A stretch of 64,000 nt of DNA from JACKGW01 sp964586025 (lineage in GTDB: Bacteria > Planctomycetota > PLA2 > JAEUHO01), in contig CAZPGF010000002.1 in the NCBI GenBank assembly GCA_964586025.1, positions 1 through 64,000 on the forward strand, in the 5' to 3' direction. Each line of letters begins with the position of its first letter. The stretch's first letter is position 1. The notes under the pieces were generated by a model, which saw nothing but the letters and a program-made list of their open reading frames with translations, had not been told where the DNA came from and made no database searches. The position numbers and the translations under genes were made by a program. Shown piece after piece: positions 1 through 8,393 of this stretch.

Positions 1-1
1 C

Positions 2-2035
2 GACTCGCTCGATGCGCCCATCGACGGGCTTCAACTCGCCGTTCGGGTTGAACCCGCTCGGCGTGAGGTAGCGCGCGACCGTCATCTTGATCGTGCCGCC
101 CGGATCGCGCTTCCCGTTGCCGTTCTCGTCGGTGTACGGCTCGGCGGGATCCCAGACGTCGTTGCCGTTCGCGTCGACGAAGGGCTCGCCCGCGTCGTAG
201 GTCCCGTTGCGGTTCTCGTCGGTGAAGCGCTCGGCGTCGTCGTACTCGCCGTTCTTGCGGGGCACGAGTTCGAAGGGCTCTCCCTCGTCCCAACGCTGGT
301 TGCGGTTGCGATCCTCGAAGCGCCGCACGGGCCGCTCGAGGTCGATGAACGGCTCGCCGGGACGGCTCGCGAGGGGAAGCGGTACCTGCGCGGTGCCCTT
401 GCCGTAGGTCATCTGCCCGACGATCCGCGCGCGCCCGGTGTCCTTCAGGGCTCCGGCGAGGATCTCCGCCGCGCTCGCGGTGCCCTGGTTCACGAGCACG
501 ACGATCGGGAAGTCCGGACGCCGCGCGCCGCGCCCGTCGGAGACGTGGCGTCGCTCCTGCCACACGCCCTGCCGTCCGGTCTCGGTGACGATCGTCGTAC
601 CGGCGGGAAGGAACTCGCTTCCGATGTCCACCGCGCTGCGCAGGTAGCCGCCGGTGTTGTTGCGGACGTCGATGATCAGACCCTTCAGTCCGTCGCGCTC
701 CATCGCGTCGAGGATGCGGCCGACCTCGACCGCGGTCTCTTCGCTGAAGTGCTGCAGTTGGAGGAAGCCGATGCCGCCCGGAAGCATGTCGTAGGCGGTG
801 GTCGGAATCGTGATCCGCGCGCGGACCAGCACGTACTCGCGGGGCTCGGTCCAGCCGGGTCGTACGACGAAGATCTTCACGGGCGTGCCCGGCGGTCCGC
901 GCAGGAGCTTCACGCACTCGTCCGCCGTGAGCCCGGCGGTGGGGGTGTCCTCGACCATGACGATCACGTCACCCGCGCGGAGGTCGGCCTCGTAGACCGG
1001 GCCTCCGTAGATCGGGCGCGAGATGGTGAACCGACGGCCGTTGTCGGGGTCGTTCTGGACGTAGGCCCCGATACCGCCGTACGAGGGGTCCAGGCTGTCG
1101 AGCAACTCGCCGTACGCCTCCGGCGACAGGTAGTTCGTGTGCTCGTCCAACGCCTGGGTCAGTCCGGCGGCCGCGGCATCCTCGAACGCGCGGCGGTCCT
1201 TCACCTTCTCGGGGAACGCGTAGGCTTCGCCGAGGCGGTTCCAGATCTCGTCGAGGAGAGGCCAGCCCGAGGGCGGCATCGGACCGGCCGATCGCTCGGG
1301 TCGCGTCTCCGCCGGCGGCGTCGCGCGTGCGGCGTTCGCCTCGAGGTTCTCCATCACCCGTTGCTGTTGCAGGAGCCGGACGAGGAGATGGGCGGAGCGG
1401 CCGCGCTCGGTCGGTTCGTCGGCGAGCTCGTTCAAGATCGGCCGCGCCTCGGCGATCGCACCGATCTCGCCGAGTGCGAGCGCACCCAGCGCGCGCAGGT
1501 TTGGATCGGTGCTGCGGAGGAAGTCGAGCATGACCTCCTTGCCCTTGGCCTTGCTCGTGCGATTCAAATCCCAGAGGGCCTTCGCCATGGCGAGTTTCGC
1601 CACGGGATCGAGTTCGAGGTCGATCCGCTCCTCGATCCAGTCGGCATCCTCGGGTTCCCCCTCGGCGCCGATCACCGACAGCGCGGCGGCGCGCAACGGG
1701 GCGGGGACGTCCGTGGCACCGGACAACGTGCGGAGCGTCTCGAGGCCCCGCGTGAAGTCCTCGAGGAGGACGAGGGCGCGGGCGATCGCCAAACGCCGCC
1801 CGGGACTCGCCTCGGTCTCGGCGCGGCGCAGCGCGGGGAGGGCGGCGGAGTCGAGTTGGCGCAGGCGGTTGGCGAGGAGCCAGATCGCCTGGACGTCGGT
1901 GCCGGGGTCTTCGCGCAGGAGGTCCGCGACGCTGCGGGCGGCGCTGCCCTCGTCGATCTCGTCGGCCCCGACCGGCGCGAGCAGGATCGGGACGAGCAGC
2001 AGAGCGACGGCATGGATTCGCACGGAACGGCGCAT
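2..2035 (-). CDS. S41 (C-terminal processing) protease, HEAT-like N-terminus, EF-hand-like insert; 3' end outside window
   Basis: This is an exported serine protease of the tail-specific (CtpA/Prc) family. It starts with ATG at 2035, preceded by GGAGAG, and 678 codons are visible before the window edge cuts it. Residues 1-25 form a signal peptide. About 25-220 is helical and HEAT-like. A PDZ-type domain with the GGIGAYV motif follows, then the S41 fold. The catalytic Ser lies in NQGTASAAEI and the Lys in TYGKGTAQ. Between that Lys segment and the usual closing motif (here KMTVARYLTPSG) is an extra stretch of about 90 residues containing four DxNxNxxxDxxE loops, which is not normal for the family. 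It is divergent from comM. The substrate is unknown. The protease call is firm and the calcium role is inferred. Confidence 0.9.
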   Translation of the reverse strand, partial: MRRSVRIHAVALLLVPILLAPVGADEIDEGSAARSVADLLREDPGTDVQAIWLLANRLRQLDSAALPALRRAETEASPGRRLAIARALVLLEDFTRGLETLRTLSGATDVPAPLRAAALSVIGAEGEPEDADWIEERIDLELDPVAKLAMAKALWDLNRTSKAKGKEVMLDFLRSTDPNLRALGALALGEIGAIAEARPILNELADEPTERGRSAHLLVRLLQQQRVMENLEANAARATPPAETRPERSAGPMPPSGWPLLDEIWNRLGEAYAFPEKVKDRRAFEDAAAAGLTQALDEHTNYLSPEAYGELLDSLDPSYGGIGAYVQNDPDNGRRFTISRPIYGGPVYEADLRAGDVIVMVEDTPTAGLTADECVKLLRGPPGTPVKIFVVRPGWTEPREYVLVRARITIPTTAYDMLPGGIGFLQLQHFSEETAVEVGRILDAMERDGLKGLIIDVRNNTGGYLRSAVDIGSEFLPAGTTIVTETGRQGVWQERRHVSDGRGARRPDFPIVVLVNQGTASAAEILAGALKDTGRARIVGQMTYGKGTAQVPLPLASRPGEPFIDLERPVRRFEDRNRNQRWDEGEPFELVPRKNGEYDDAERFTDENRNGTYDAGEPFVDANGNDVWDPAEPYTDENGNGKRDPGGTIKMTVARYLTPSGFNPNGELKPVDGRIERV
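95..313 (-). repeat. Four EF-hand-like calcium-loop repeats inside the S41 protease
   Basis: Loops begin at 313 (DRNRNQRWDEGE), 220 (DENRNGTYDAGE), 175 (DANGNDVWDPAE) and 130 (DENGNGKRDPGG), reading on the minus strand. Each places D/N at loop positions 1, 3, 5 and 9. The first three also have Glu at 12, as in an EF-hand; the fourth ends in Gly. The last three are spaced exactly 15 residues apart, and the second and third end in EPF and EPY. A degenerate copy (KNGEYDDAERF) lies between the first and second. Such loops usually bind Ca2+. Confidence 0.75.
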
Positions 2036-2072
2036 GGACTCTCCGATGTGGGGATCGACCGATCTTACCGGT

Positions 2073-2092
2073 CCGGGGCGGTCTTGCCCCGG
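2073..2092. promoter_or_regulatory. 7-bp inverted repeat between divergent S41 protease and comM
   Basis: CCGGGGC and GCCCCGG flank a 6-nt loop in the 149-nt divergent spacer. A TAAGAT -10-like hexamer (minus strand) lies just beside it at about 2064-2069. It could be an operator or an RNA hairpin. GC-rich inverted repeats arise easily by chance, so this is only a candidate. Confidence 0.25.
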
Positions 2093-2184
2093 GTCAGCGA
2101 TCCGCGGTCCCGGTACGAACCCGGTTCGACCACCGAAGCGCGTGCCGACCGTGACCTCGGCGCCGCGCCGCGCGTGGACCCTGT

Positions 2185-3714
2185 GTGAACGAGTCCGATT
2201 TCGCGCGCACGCTCGGGGCGACTCTCGTCGGCACGGAGGCCCGTGTCGTCGATATCCAGGTCTCCGTCCACCAGCGAAGCGAGGGGGCGCAGAGCGAGTC
2301 GGCCGCCCGCATCTGCATCGTCGGCCTGCCCGACAGCACCATGCGCGAGGGGCGTGAGCGGATCCGCGCGGCCCTGTTGCAGGGCGGTTGGTCGCTGCGC
2401 GGTCGGAGTGCGACGGTGAATCTCGCCCCCGCCGCCGACCGCAAGCAGGGCGCCGCTCTCGACCTGCCCATCGCGCTCGCCCTGCTCGGCGCCCTCGGCG
2501 CCCTGAAGCGGACCGACCGTCTGCGGCAGATCCTCTGCCTCGGCGAACTGGTCCTCGACGGCACCCTTCGCCCGGTGCGAGGCGCGCTGGCTGGCGTCGA
2601 GGCCGCCCGCCGCAACGGCGTTCGCGTCGCCCTGGTCCCGCGCGAGAACGCCGCCGAGGCCGCGTCGGTCGAGGGGGTCGACGTGTACGCCGCCGACGCG
2701 CTCGGCGACGCCGTCGGCATCATCGAGGGCACCCGCGCCGTCGAGCCGTCGCGCGCGCCGCCCTGGTCGGCGATCCAGTCGCTGCCGGACTCGTCGCCCG
2801 TGCGCGGCCAGGACCTCGCGCTGCGTGGAGCGTGGGTCGCGGCGTGCGGCCGTCACAACGTGCTGCTCGTGGGTCCGCCGGGATCCGGCAAGACGATGTT
2901 GGCGCGCGAGATCCGCGATCTCCTCCCTCCCCTCGATCGGAACGACGCGCTCGAGATCAGCCGTGTCTACAGCGCGGCGGGGTTGCTCCAGGACGGGCTG
3001 GTCCGACGGCGACCCTTTCGGTCACCGCACCACAGCGCCAGCCTGCCGGGACTCGTCGGCGGCGGAACTCCGCCACGCCCGGGCGAGATCAGCCTCGCGC
3101 ACGGCGGCGTGCTGTTCCTCGACGAGTTGCCCGAGTTCGCCCGTCCCACGCTCGAGGCGCTGCGCCAGCCGATCGAGGACGGGGCGCTCACGGTGAGCCG
3201 CGCGGGCGGTCGCGTTCGCCTGCCGAGTCGGGTCGTGCTCGTCGCGGCGATGAATCCCTGTCCGTGCGGATGGCACGGCGTGCCGGGTCGTTGCTCCTGC
3301 GGGGTCCGGGAGATCGCGCGCTACCAGGCGCGAATCTCCGGCCCCCTGCGGGATCGCTTCGACCTGTGCCTCACGACCCGGCCGGTCGAGATCGAGAGGC
3401 TCGTCGGGCCGCCAAGTCCCGCGCCGTTCACTGCGGAGCAGGTCCACATCGCCACCCAACGGCAGCAGGCGCGAGCACGCGCGTTGCGCCTGGAGGGCGG
3501 CGCGAACGCGCACATCCCGTCCACGGCGTTGCCCGGGGCGGTGGCGCCGACACGCGATGCGCTCGCGCATCTCACGCTCGCGTCGACACGGATGAGCCTG
3601 TCCGCGCGCGCCGCGCACCGCGCGCTGCGGGTTGCACGCACCCTGGCCGACCTGTGCGACTCGGATCGCACGACGCCGACCCACCTCGCCGAAGCGCTCG
3701 CGTGGCGAACGTGA
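2185..3714 (+). CDS. comM: YifB/ComM-family AAA+ ATPase
   Basis: This is a magnesium-chelatase-like AAA+ protein of the ComM/YifB family. In Gammaproteobacteria ComM is a hexameric branch-migration helicase used when incoming DNA recombines during transformation. The 509-residue product has the N-terminal ChlI-like domain (IVGLPDSTMREGRERIRAAL at about 45-64), Walker A GPPGSGKT near residue 230, Walker B GVLFLDELPEF, the family cysteine cluster PCPCGWHG/GRCSCG, and the C-terminal helical domain. Length is normal. The start is GTG at 2185 with no strong Shine-Dalgarno. An insertion after residue 25 makes the N-terminus slightly longer than usual. No other competence genes are visible nearby. 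Confidence 0.95.
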   Translation: MNESDFARTLGATLVGTEARVVDIQVSVHQRSEGAQSESAARICIVGLPDSTMREGRERIRAALLQGGWSLRGRSATVNLAPAADRKQGAALDLPIALALLGALGALKRTDRLRQILCLGELVLDGTLRPVRGALAGVEAARRNGVRVALVPRENAAEAASVEGVDVYAADALGDAVGIIEGTRAVEPSRAPPWSAIQSLPDSSPVRGQDLALRGAWVAACGRHNVLLVGPPGSGKTMLAREIRDLLPPLDRNDALEISRVYSAAGLLQDGLVRRRPFRSPHHSASLPGLVGGGTPPRPGEISLAHGGVLFLDELPEFARPTLEALRQPIEDGALTVSRAGGRVRLPSRVVLVAAMNPCPCGWHGVPGRCSCGVREIARYQARISGPLRDRFDLCLTTRPVEIERLVGPPSPAPFTAEQVHIATQRQQARARALRLEGGANAHIPSTALPGAVAPTRDALAHLTLASTRMSLSARAAHRALRVARTLADLCDSDRTTPTHLAEALAWRT

Positions 3715-3740
3715 GGGGGGCGACCGACGCAGTTCCGACG

Positions 3741-4160
3741 CTAGCGGCAATCGACGCTGACGTCGTGACGATGCTCGCACCAACTGCCCACGGGATACGA
3801 CGCATCCATCGCCCACTGTTTGAGCGTCTGTTGCCCGGGCGTCCAGTTGAAACCGGGGATCGGTACGAACGACAGACGGGTCGGCCCGGCGACGAGGGGA
3901 CCGGCGAGGGTGTTGGCGAGCCACCACTCCGTGTACGGGGCGGTCGGCTGCCCCGGGTCGAAGTTGCTGCAGACGATCGCGACCAGCGGCCCGGGCACGC
4001 AGAACTCGTTGATGCTGTAGACCTCGTACCCACCGGGCCCGATCTGCATGGGCTGCCGGAGTCCGCCAGCGGACGCCCTGGTGGACGGTGTCGCCCTCAC
4101 GGACCTGGATGCCGGAGCCTTCGTTCCCGTCTTGGAATTCGCACGACGCGACGTGGCCAT
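3741..4160 (-). CDS. Hypothetical protein, 139 residues
   Basis: I do not recognise this protein. It starts with ATG at 4160, preceded by GGGGGAA at suitable spacing. The first 35 residues are Ser/Arg/Thr/Ala-rich and likely disordered. The rest is a compact segment rich in Gly, Pro, Trp and Tyr (for example GGYEVYSINEFC, YTEWWLANTL, GFNWTPGQQTLKQW) with four cysteines (FC, IVCSN, SWCEH, DCR). There is no signal peptide or membrane segment. The balanced aromatic content argues for a real gene rather than an antisense frame. It follows the sigma-factor gene on the same strand after 198 nt and is convergent with comM. Confidence 0.6.
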   Translation of the reverse strand: MATSRRANSKTGTKAPASRSVRATPSTRASAGGLRQPMQIGPGGYEVYSINEFCVPGPLVAIVCSNFDPGQPTAPYTEWWLANTLAGPLVAGPTRLSFVPIPGFNWTPGQQTLKQWAMDASYPVGSWCEHRHDVSVDCR

Positions 4161-4207
4161 CGCTTCCCCCTTTCGTTGCGGTTCTCTCTCGCGTTCCCTT
4201 CCGAGAT

Positions 4208-4221
4208 CGTTCTCGAGAACG
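4208..4221. promoter_or_regulatory. 14-nt perfect palindrome upstream of the 139-residue gene
   Basis: CGTTCTCGAGAACG is fully self-complementary and lies 48 nt before the start at 4160, in the 198-nt spacer after the sigma-factor gene. Its position suits an operator for a dimeric regulator. No known box is matched with confidence. Confidence 0.35.
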
Positions 4222-4358
4222 TCCCGGTTCGGAAGGCAGGTCCACTCCTGCGCACGCGAGTCTACCCAACGGGGGGGACAGGGTCGGGCGAGGCGTTCGC
4301 GTGTGGGCGGCGTTCCGCGACGCCGCCGTGGATCTCGCCCCTTTCGATGCGAGACCGA

Positions 4359-4937
4359 CTACCCCGACCGTCGCCCGTCGAGCCGCAGGCGAAGCCAGGC
4401 GAGCGCGTGCCGTTCCTCTCGACGGATCGTCTCCGCGGACAGTCCGAACAACTCCGCGACCTCCTGGCGGGTCAGTTCGAGGAACGTCCGCAATTCGATG
4501 ATCTTGGCCTGCCGCTCGTCGTGGACCCGGAGCGCCTCCAGTCCCTCGTGGAGGTCGAGCACGTCCCAGACCAACTCGGGACCGACGGCCCGTCCGTCGG
4601 GAACGCCCTCGGCCGGAAGCGGGGTCGCGACGTGACGACGCTTCTGGCGCCCCTCGCGGCGGGCGGCATCGACCAGGATCGAGCGCATCGCCTTGGAGGC
4701 GACCGACAGGAAATGGAAGCGCGACGCATAGGTCTGTGGGCCGGCGCCGGTGAGCCGTAGGTAGGACTCGTTGACGAGTTCGGTCGTGCCGAGGCGGTTC
4801 GATCGGCGCCCGGGACCGAGAATCGCGTGGGCGGCGCGGCGCAGGTCGCCGTAGACGCAGTCGTAGAGGGCCGCCTCGGCGAGGAGGTCGCCGCCTGCCA
4901 CGCGCTGGAGCAACTCCGTCACGTTCTTCGCGGTCAA
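4359..4937 (-). CDS. ECF-type sigma-70 factor, coupled to the upstream kinase
   Basis: This is a 192-residue RNA polymerase sigma factor of the ECF-like group common in Planctomycetota (resembling the TIGR02999 type). Region 2 is visible in TTELVNESYLRL and FHFLSVASKAMRSILVDAAR. Region 4 is a helix-turn-helix in LTRQEVAELFGLSAETIRRE. The start is taken as TTG at 4937: it overlaps the kinase stop in TTGA and GGAGG lies 4 nt upstream. The alternative GTG at 4922 has no spaced Shine-Dalgarno. Coupling implies the kinase and sigma factor are made together, and phosphorylation control of the sigma factor is a reasonable inference. No anti-sigma gene adjoins it. Confidence 0.88.
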   Translation of the reverse strand: MTAKNVTELLQRVAGGDLLAEAALYDCVYGDLRRAAHAILGPGRRSNRLGTTELVNESYLRLTGAGPQTYASRFHFLSVASKAMRSILVDAARREGRQKRRHVATPLPAEGVPDGRAVGPELVWDVLDLHEGLEALRVHDERQAKIIELRTFLELTRQEVAELFGLSAETIRREERHALAWLRLRLDGRRSG

Positions 4938-7714
4938 GGAACCTCCGGTGCACCCCTCATCGACGGAAGCATTGCCTCCACCTCGAGCGGATGCAAGACC
5001 TCCCATCTCGGGGACGCCGCACTGACCGGAACGCCGTGCCGCACGGGGGTCATGCCCTCCAGGAGGGCCAGTCCCTGTCGGCCGACCAGACGCTTCGGAC
5101 CGCCGAACGATCGTTCGAGTGCTGCGCGAACCTGCGCGATGTCCTGGCGCCGAAGGCGACCGCCAGAGGCCACCACCAGGGAGGCCGCGAGGGCCGCGAA
5201 CTCGGGCATCCCGGCGGGTGCGAACGCGGCGTGGGCCCGCCGCGCGAACTTTCGGGCCCGCACGAGGTGTCCCTCGCGCCAACAGGTGGCGGCGTCGGTG
5301 AGGGCAAGGCACCCGTCGTTCGGCCGGAGGCCGTGCGCCCAGGCGGCGCGGTGGAGCGCTGGCTCGGGTGCGGGCGGGGCCCCGCGTCGATATCGCGCCG
5401 ACCGGTGGATCCACGTGGCCCTCGCCTCGATGGAGGGCACGCCCACCGCCGCCTGCGCCAGGACACCGAGCGCCTGCTCGGCCAGTCGCTCGGCGTCGAT
5501 CATGCGACCTCCATCGAGCGCGGCGGTTGCGGCGTTCGTCAGCGAGGCGGCGCGCAGCAGCGATCCGCTCGCCGCGCGGGCTGCGGCTTCGTGCAGCGCG
5601 AGGGCCCGACCGTACTGCCATCGGACGTATGCGAGCCACGCGAGCCAGCTGCCGCGCAACGCAATCGCTTCGACACGTCCCGATCGCTTCGCCCAGCGAC
5701 CCGCTTCGCGAACGATGCGCGCATGCTCGGTGCGAGGCAGGACGAGGGCGATCCGCACCCGCACCGCGTGCCACGACGCTTCGAAGGTGCGTTCGTACTC
5801 GGTCCAGGTCTCCGGCAACGCGTCGCCGAGCGACGCGAGGGCACGCCGCACGTCGCCCTGCCCAAACAGCTGGGCCGCGCGCGCGATCCGGATCGCGACC
5901 TCCGCTTCCGGCAGACCGGCGCGCGAGCGATCGGTGGCCTGCAGGAAGACGTTGAAGGCTTCCTCGGTGCCGATGGCGAGTGCGGACTGCAGCAGTTCGG
6001 AAAGCAGTCGGGCACGTGACGGAACGTCGAGCACGTGCGCTTGGCGCAACCACAGCTCGCGTCCCGTCTCCAGTGACAACCTCGTCAGTCCCGCTCGCCG
6101 CAGGACGCGCACCGCGGGCACCGCGCAATGCGCGGCCCAAGGTCCTCCGCCGACGGCGACCACGAAGCGGCCGGCCGCCTTGTCGTCGTCGGCGAGTCTG
6201 GAAACGAACGCGCCGACGGCCCGGTCGAACCGCTCGCCGCCGTTCGTCGGCAGGGCGCGAAGCGCTGCCGCAGCGCGGATGGTGCCGTCCCCGTCCTCTT
6301 CCCAGAGTCCCGCGCGACGGCCTTCGTCGAGCGCTGCGGCGACGCGCGACGCCGGCCATCCCACCACGGGGCCGATCCGCGTGGCCTCGACCGGCGAGAG
6401 CCACAGGACGCATGCCGCGGCCGTCAACACGTCCGCCGACAGCGACTCGAGGTCGATCGGACCCGAACGACGGGCACCCGAAGGCGGCCACGCCAGCAGA
6501 TGGTCCGCGAGGTCGAGATCGACGTCGAGGCGGCCGTCCGGCCTCCACGCGGCGACGCCTGACGCGAGCCACTCCGACAACTCGCGACGGACGCGTGCGT
6601 CGTCGCCCTCGGTGCGCCGAACCAGGGCGCGCGCGGCACGGCTCGGTTCGTGGACGAACGGCTCGTGACCGCCGAAGAGAGGTGCGAGATCGTTCTCGCG
6701 CCAGCGCGCGTCGCGGCCTGACGTCGAGGGGTGCAGTCCGTCCAGGGCATCGTGGACACGGCGACCGATCCAGTCCGGTTCCATGGCGGCGAGCAACTCG
6801 GCCGCATCGCGCCATCGACGCTCCGGGTCGGGCTCGCGCGCTCGGTCGATCGCATGACGAACGCCGACGGGCAGGTCCGCGGCACCGCCGATCGCCTCGT
6901 CGAGCATCACGCCGAGCGAGTAGACATCCGCCGCGCAGGTCGTCGGTGCGCCGCGCTCGACCTCCGGCGCGACGAAGTGGCGCGTGCCGTGCGCCGGACG
7001 GAGAGCGAGGTCTCCCTCCACCGTGCGGCGCGGATCCGAGCGCGCGACGCCGAGATCGAGGATCGCGATGCGCCGGTCCGTGCGGACGATCAGGTTGCCC
7101 GGCTTCAGATCGCAGTGGACGACGCCGGCGGCGTGAACACGCGAGAGGTTCACGAGCAGACCGATGAGCGGGTCGCGAAGTTCGGTCCACGTCGCGAGGC
7201 CGCCGGGAAACGGCCGGCCGGAGACCTGCTCCATGGCGAGCCAGGCGATGCCGTCGTCCTCGCCCTCATCGAGCAAACGAACGACGCCCGGCAGCCGGAG
7301 TCGGCGCAGCGCCGCCATCTCCGCTCGCGTCGCGAGGCGGTCGCGGGCCGGGCTCGGGCGGAGCGTCTTGATCGCGAGGGATCGGCCGGTGATGCCGTCC
7401 GTCGCGGCGAAGACCCAGCCGTGGGAGCCCGCGCCGAGCGGGGCCCCGAGGAGGTAGCGGCCGCCCAGTCGGTCGCCGGGCTCGAACGGGGGCGTCGCCT
7501 CGTCGGCGACCGTCGGCAGATCCAATCGGATCGCCTCGGTGTCCGCGCCGCCATCGAGTTCCAGCATCCGGTACAAGAGGGACTGGGCCGCCGCGTCGAG
7601 GCCGGACGTCGCGATCAGGTCGGCTCGGGCCGAGGTCGGTTCGTCGAGCGCGGCGAGGAACACCGCCTTGGCGGCGTGCCAGGTGGCGTCGGCCTCCGGC
7701 GGTGGCTGGCTCAT
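4934..7714 (-). CDS. Cytosolic Ser/Thr protein kinase with long TPR-like C-terminus
   Basis: This 926-residue protein has a Hanks-type kinase domain at about 85-330: glycine loop GAPLGAGSHGWVF, AIK Lys116, catalytic HCDLKPGN at 200-207, DLG instead of DFG at 220-222, and an APE-like VAPEVE. No transmembrane helix or extracytoplasmic domain follows, so it is probably soluble. Residues 330-926 are alpha-helical. They contain a winged-helix-like piece (about 430-500) and then TPR/MalT-like repeats that could bind partners. The start ATG at 7714 has GGAGGG just upstream and a TAGCAT hexamer beyond it. It overlaps the sigma-factor gene by 4 nt. Substrate and signal are unknown, though the sigma factor is the obvious candidate. 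Confidence 0.9.
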   Translation of the reverse strand: MSQPPPEADATWHAAKAVFLAALDEPTSARADLIATSGLDAAAQSLLYRMLELDGGADTEAIRLDLPTVADEATPPFEPGDRLGGRYLLGAPLGAGSHGWVFAATDGITGRSLAIKTLRPSPARDRLATRAEMAALRRLRLPGVVRLLDEGEDDGIAWLAMEQVSGRPFPGGLATWTELRDPLIGLLVNLSRVHAAGVVHCDLKPGNLIVRTDRRIAILDLGVARSDPRRTVEGDLALRPAHGTRHFVAPEVERGAPTTCAADVYSLGVMLDEAIGGAADLPVGVRHAIDRAREPDPERRWRDAAELLAAMEPDWIGRRVHDALDGLHPSTSGRDARWRENDLAPLFGGHEPFVHEPSRAARALVRRTEGDDARVRRELSEWLASGVAAWRPDGRLDVDLDLADHLLAWPPSGARRSGPIDLESLSADVLTAAACVLWLSPVEATRIGPVVGWPASRVAAALDEGRRAGLWEEDGDGTIRAAAALRALPTNGGERFDRAVGAFVSRLADDDKAAGRFVVAVGGGPWAAHCAVPAVRVLRRAGLTRLSLETGRELWLRQAHVLDVPSRARLLSELLQSALAIGTEEAFNVFLQATDRSRAGLPEAEVAIRIARAAQLFGQGDVRRALASLGDALPETWTEYERTFEASWHAVRVRIALVLPRTEHARIVREAGRWAKRSGRVEAIALRGSWLAWLAYVRWQYGRALALHEAAARAASGSLLRAASLTNAATAALDGGRMIDAERLAEQALGVLAQAAVGVPSIEARATWIHRSARYRRGAPPAPEPALHRAAWAHGLRPNDGCLALTDAATCWREGHLVRARKFARRAHAAFAPAGMPEFAALAASLVVASGGRLRRQDIAQVRAALERSFGGPKRLVGRQGLALLEGMTPVRHGVPVSAASPRWEVLHPLEVEAMLPSMRGAPEVP

Positions 7715-7915
7715 GTCCCTCCGCGGGAATGCTATCGCTGGGTCCGACGGGTCTGCCCAGGGGAGGCGGGATGGGACGAACTCGAGGCGGTCCCGGGGTG
7801 GCGCGAGAGGGGGAAACGAGATTTCGTGTGGAACCGGGGTCGAAACATCGTGTTGGTTGGTGGAGGCCCACTTTGCCCCGCACGCCGCGCGAGCCTCGGT
7901 CCGTCCGCCCCTGCG

Positions 7916-7936
7916 TCCACCCCGTCTCGGGGTGGA
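7916..7936. other. 9-bp perfect hairpin with a triloop
   Basis: TCCACCCCG and CGGGGTGGA are separated by TCT. There is no T-tract on either side, so it is not a classical intrinsic terminator. It lies about 200 nt upstream of the kinase and 460 nt upstream of moaC, where no gene is known to end. Confidence 0.4.
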
Positions 7937-8026
7937 GGGGTCGGGCCGCTCACCATCCCCGCTCGGCGCACAAGGTGAACGAATCCCGTTCGTCCGACGA
8001 CACGAGTCCCGAACGCCCGTCGCGCA

Positions 8027-8081
8027 CGTTCCGTCGCGACCCGCCTTCCGGAACGACGGCGTGTCGCGGCGCGGGACACGC
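8027..8081. other. Two adjacent 7-bp inverted repeats, possible structured RNA
   Basis: CGTTCCG (8027-8033) pairs with CGGAACG (8049-8055). GCGTGTC (8059-8065) pairs with GACACGC (8075-8081). With the 7916 hairpin they form a cluster in an otherwise empty region. Whether it is transcribed is unknown. Confidence 0.3.
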
Positions 8082-8381
8082 GGATCGGACCGCGCTCAAG
8101 GTGGGGGAACTCGCAACGGCCGCACTCGGCGCGAGCGAGAGGATCGCAAGACATGAGAAGGAGGTGCCCGTCGGGGCTCTGGGCGTTCGGGGCGGTCCCG
8201 TCGTCGCAGCGCGTGGGACGGGTTGCACGGCCGCGTCGAGGCGCGAGTCGTCGTTCGATCGCGACGCATCACGATCGCCGGCGTGCGGTGGAGTTCCGCA
8301 CCAACGGGCCGACGGAAGGAGGACCTCCGCGCCGCGTCGATGACGGCCCACGACCGCATTCTCGGTGAGACTCGTACGGAG

Positions 8382-8387
8382 TACGAT
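8382..8387 (+). promoter_or_regulatory. Candidate leaderless -10 element of moaC (TACGAT)
   Basis: TACGAT ends exactly 6 nt before the moaC ATG at 8394, where no properly spaced Shine-Dalgarno exists. A weak TTCTCG lies 17 nt further upstream. Initiation 6-7 nt past the -10 would place the transcript start at the ATG. Confidence 0.4.
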
Positions 8388-8393
8388 TCCCCG

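Larger units (their letters stand above)
7715..8393. other. 679-nt divergent intergenic region with several inverted repeats
   Basis: This is the longest stretch without a convincing gene. The frames open here have Arg/Ser/Pro-rich antisense-type composition and no family resemblance. It must carry the divergent promoters for the kinase and moaC. It also holds a 9-bp hairpin at 7916-7936 and two 7-bp inverted repeats at 8027-8055 and 8059-8081. I found no tRNA, and no Moco riboswitch that I could support. Confidence 0.5.

Noticed and set aside
545..2188. Long + strand open frame opposite the S41 protease
   Set aside because: Composition is Arg/Gly/Ala-rich with no family motif, while the minus-strand frame has all S41 motifs.
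4208..4221. LexA/SOS box
   Set aside because: The half-sites are inverted relative to the GAAC-N4-GTTC box and no SOS gene adjoins.
2388..4760. 790-codon + frame overlapping comM and the sigma factor
   Set aside because: Arg-rich antisense or alternate-frame product; the real genes in other frames carry AAA+ and sigma motifs.
8096..8393. Molybdenum-cofactor riboswitch before moaC
   Set aside because: No recognisable Moco motif could be aligned; only generic stems are seen.
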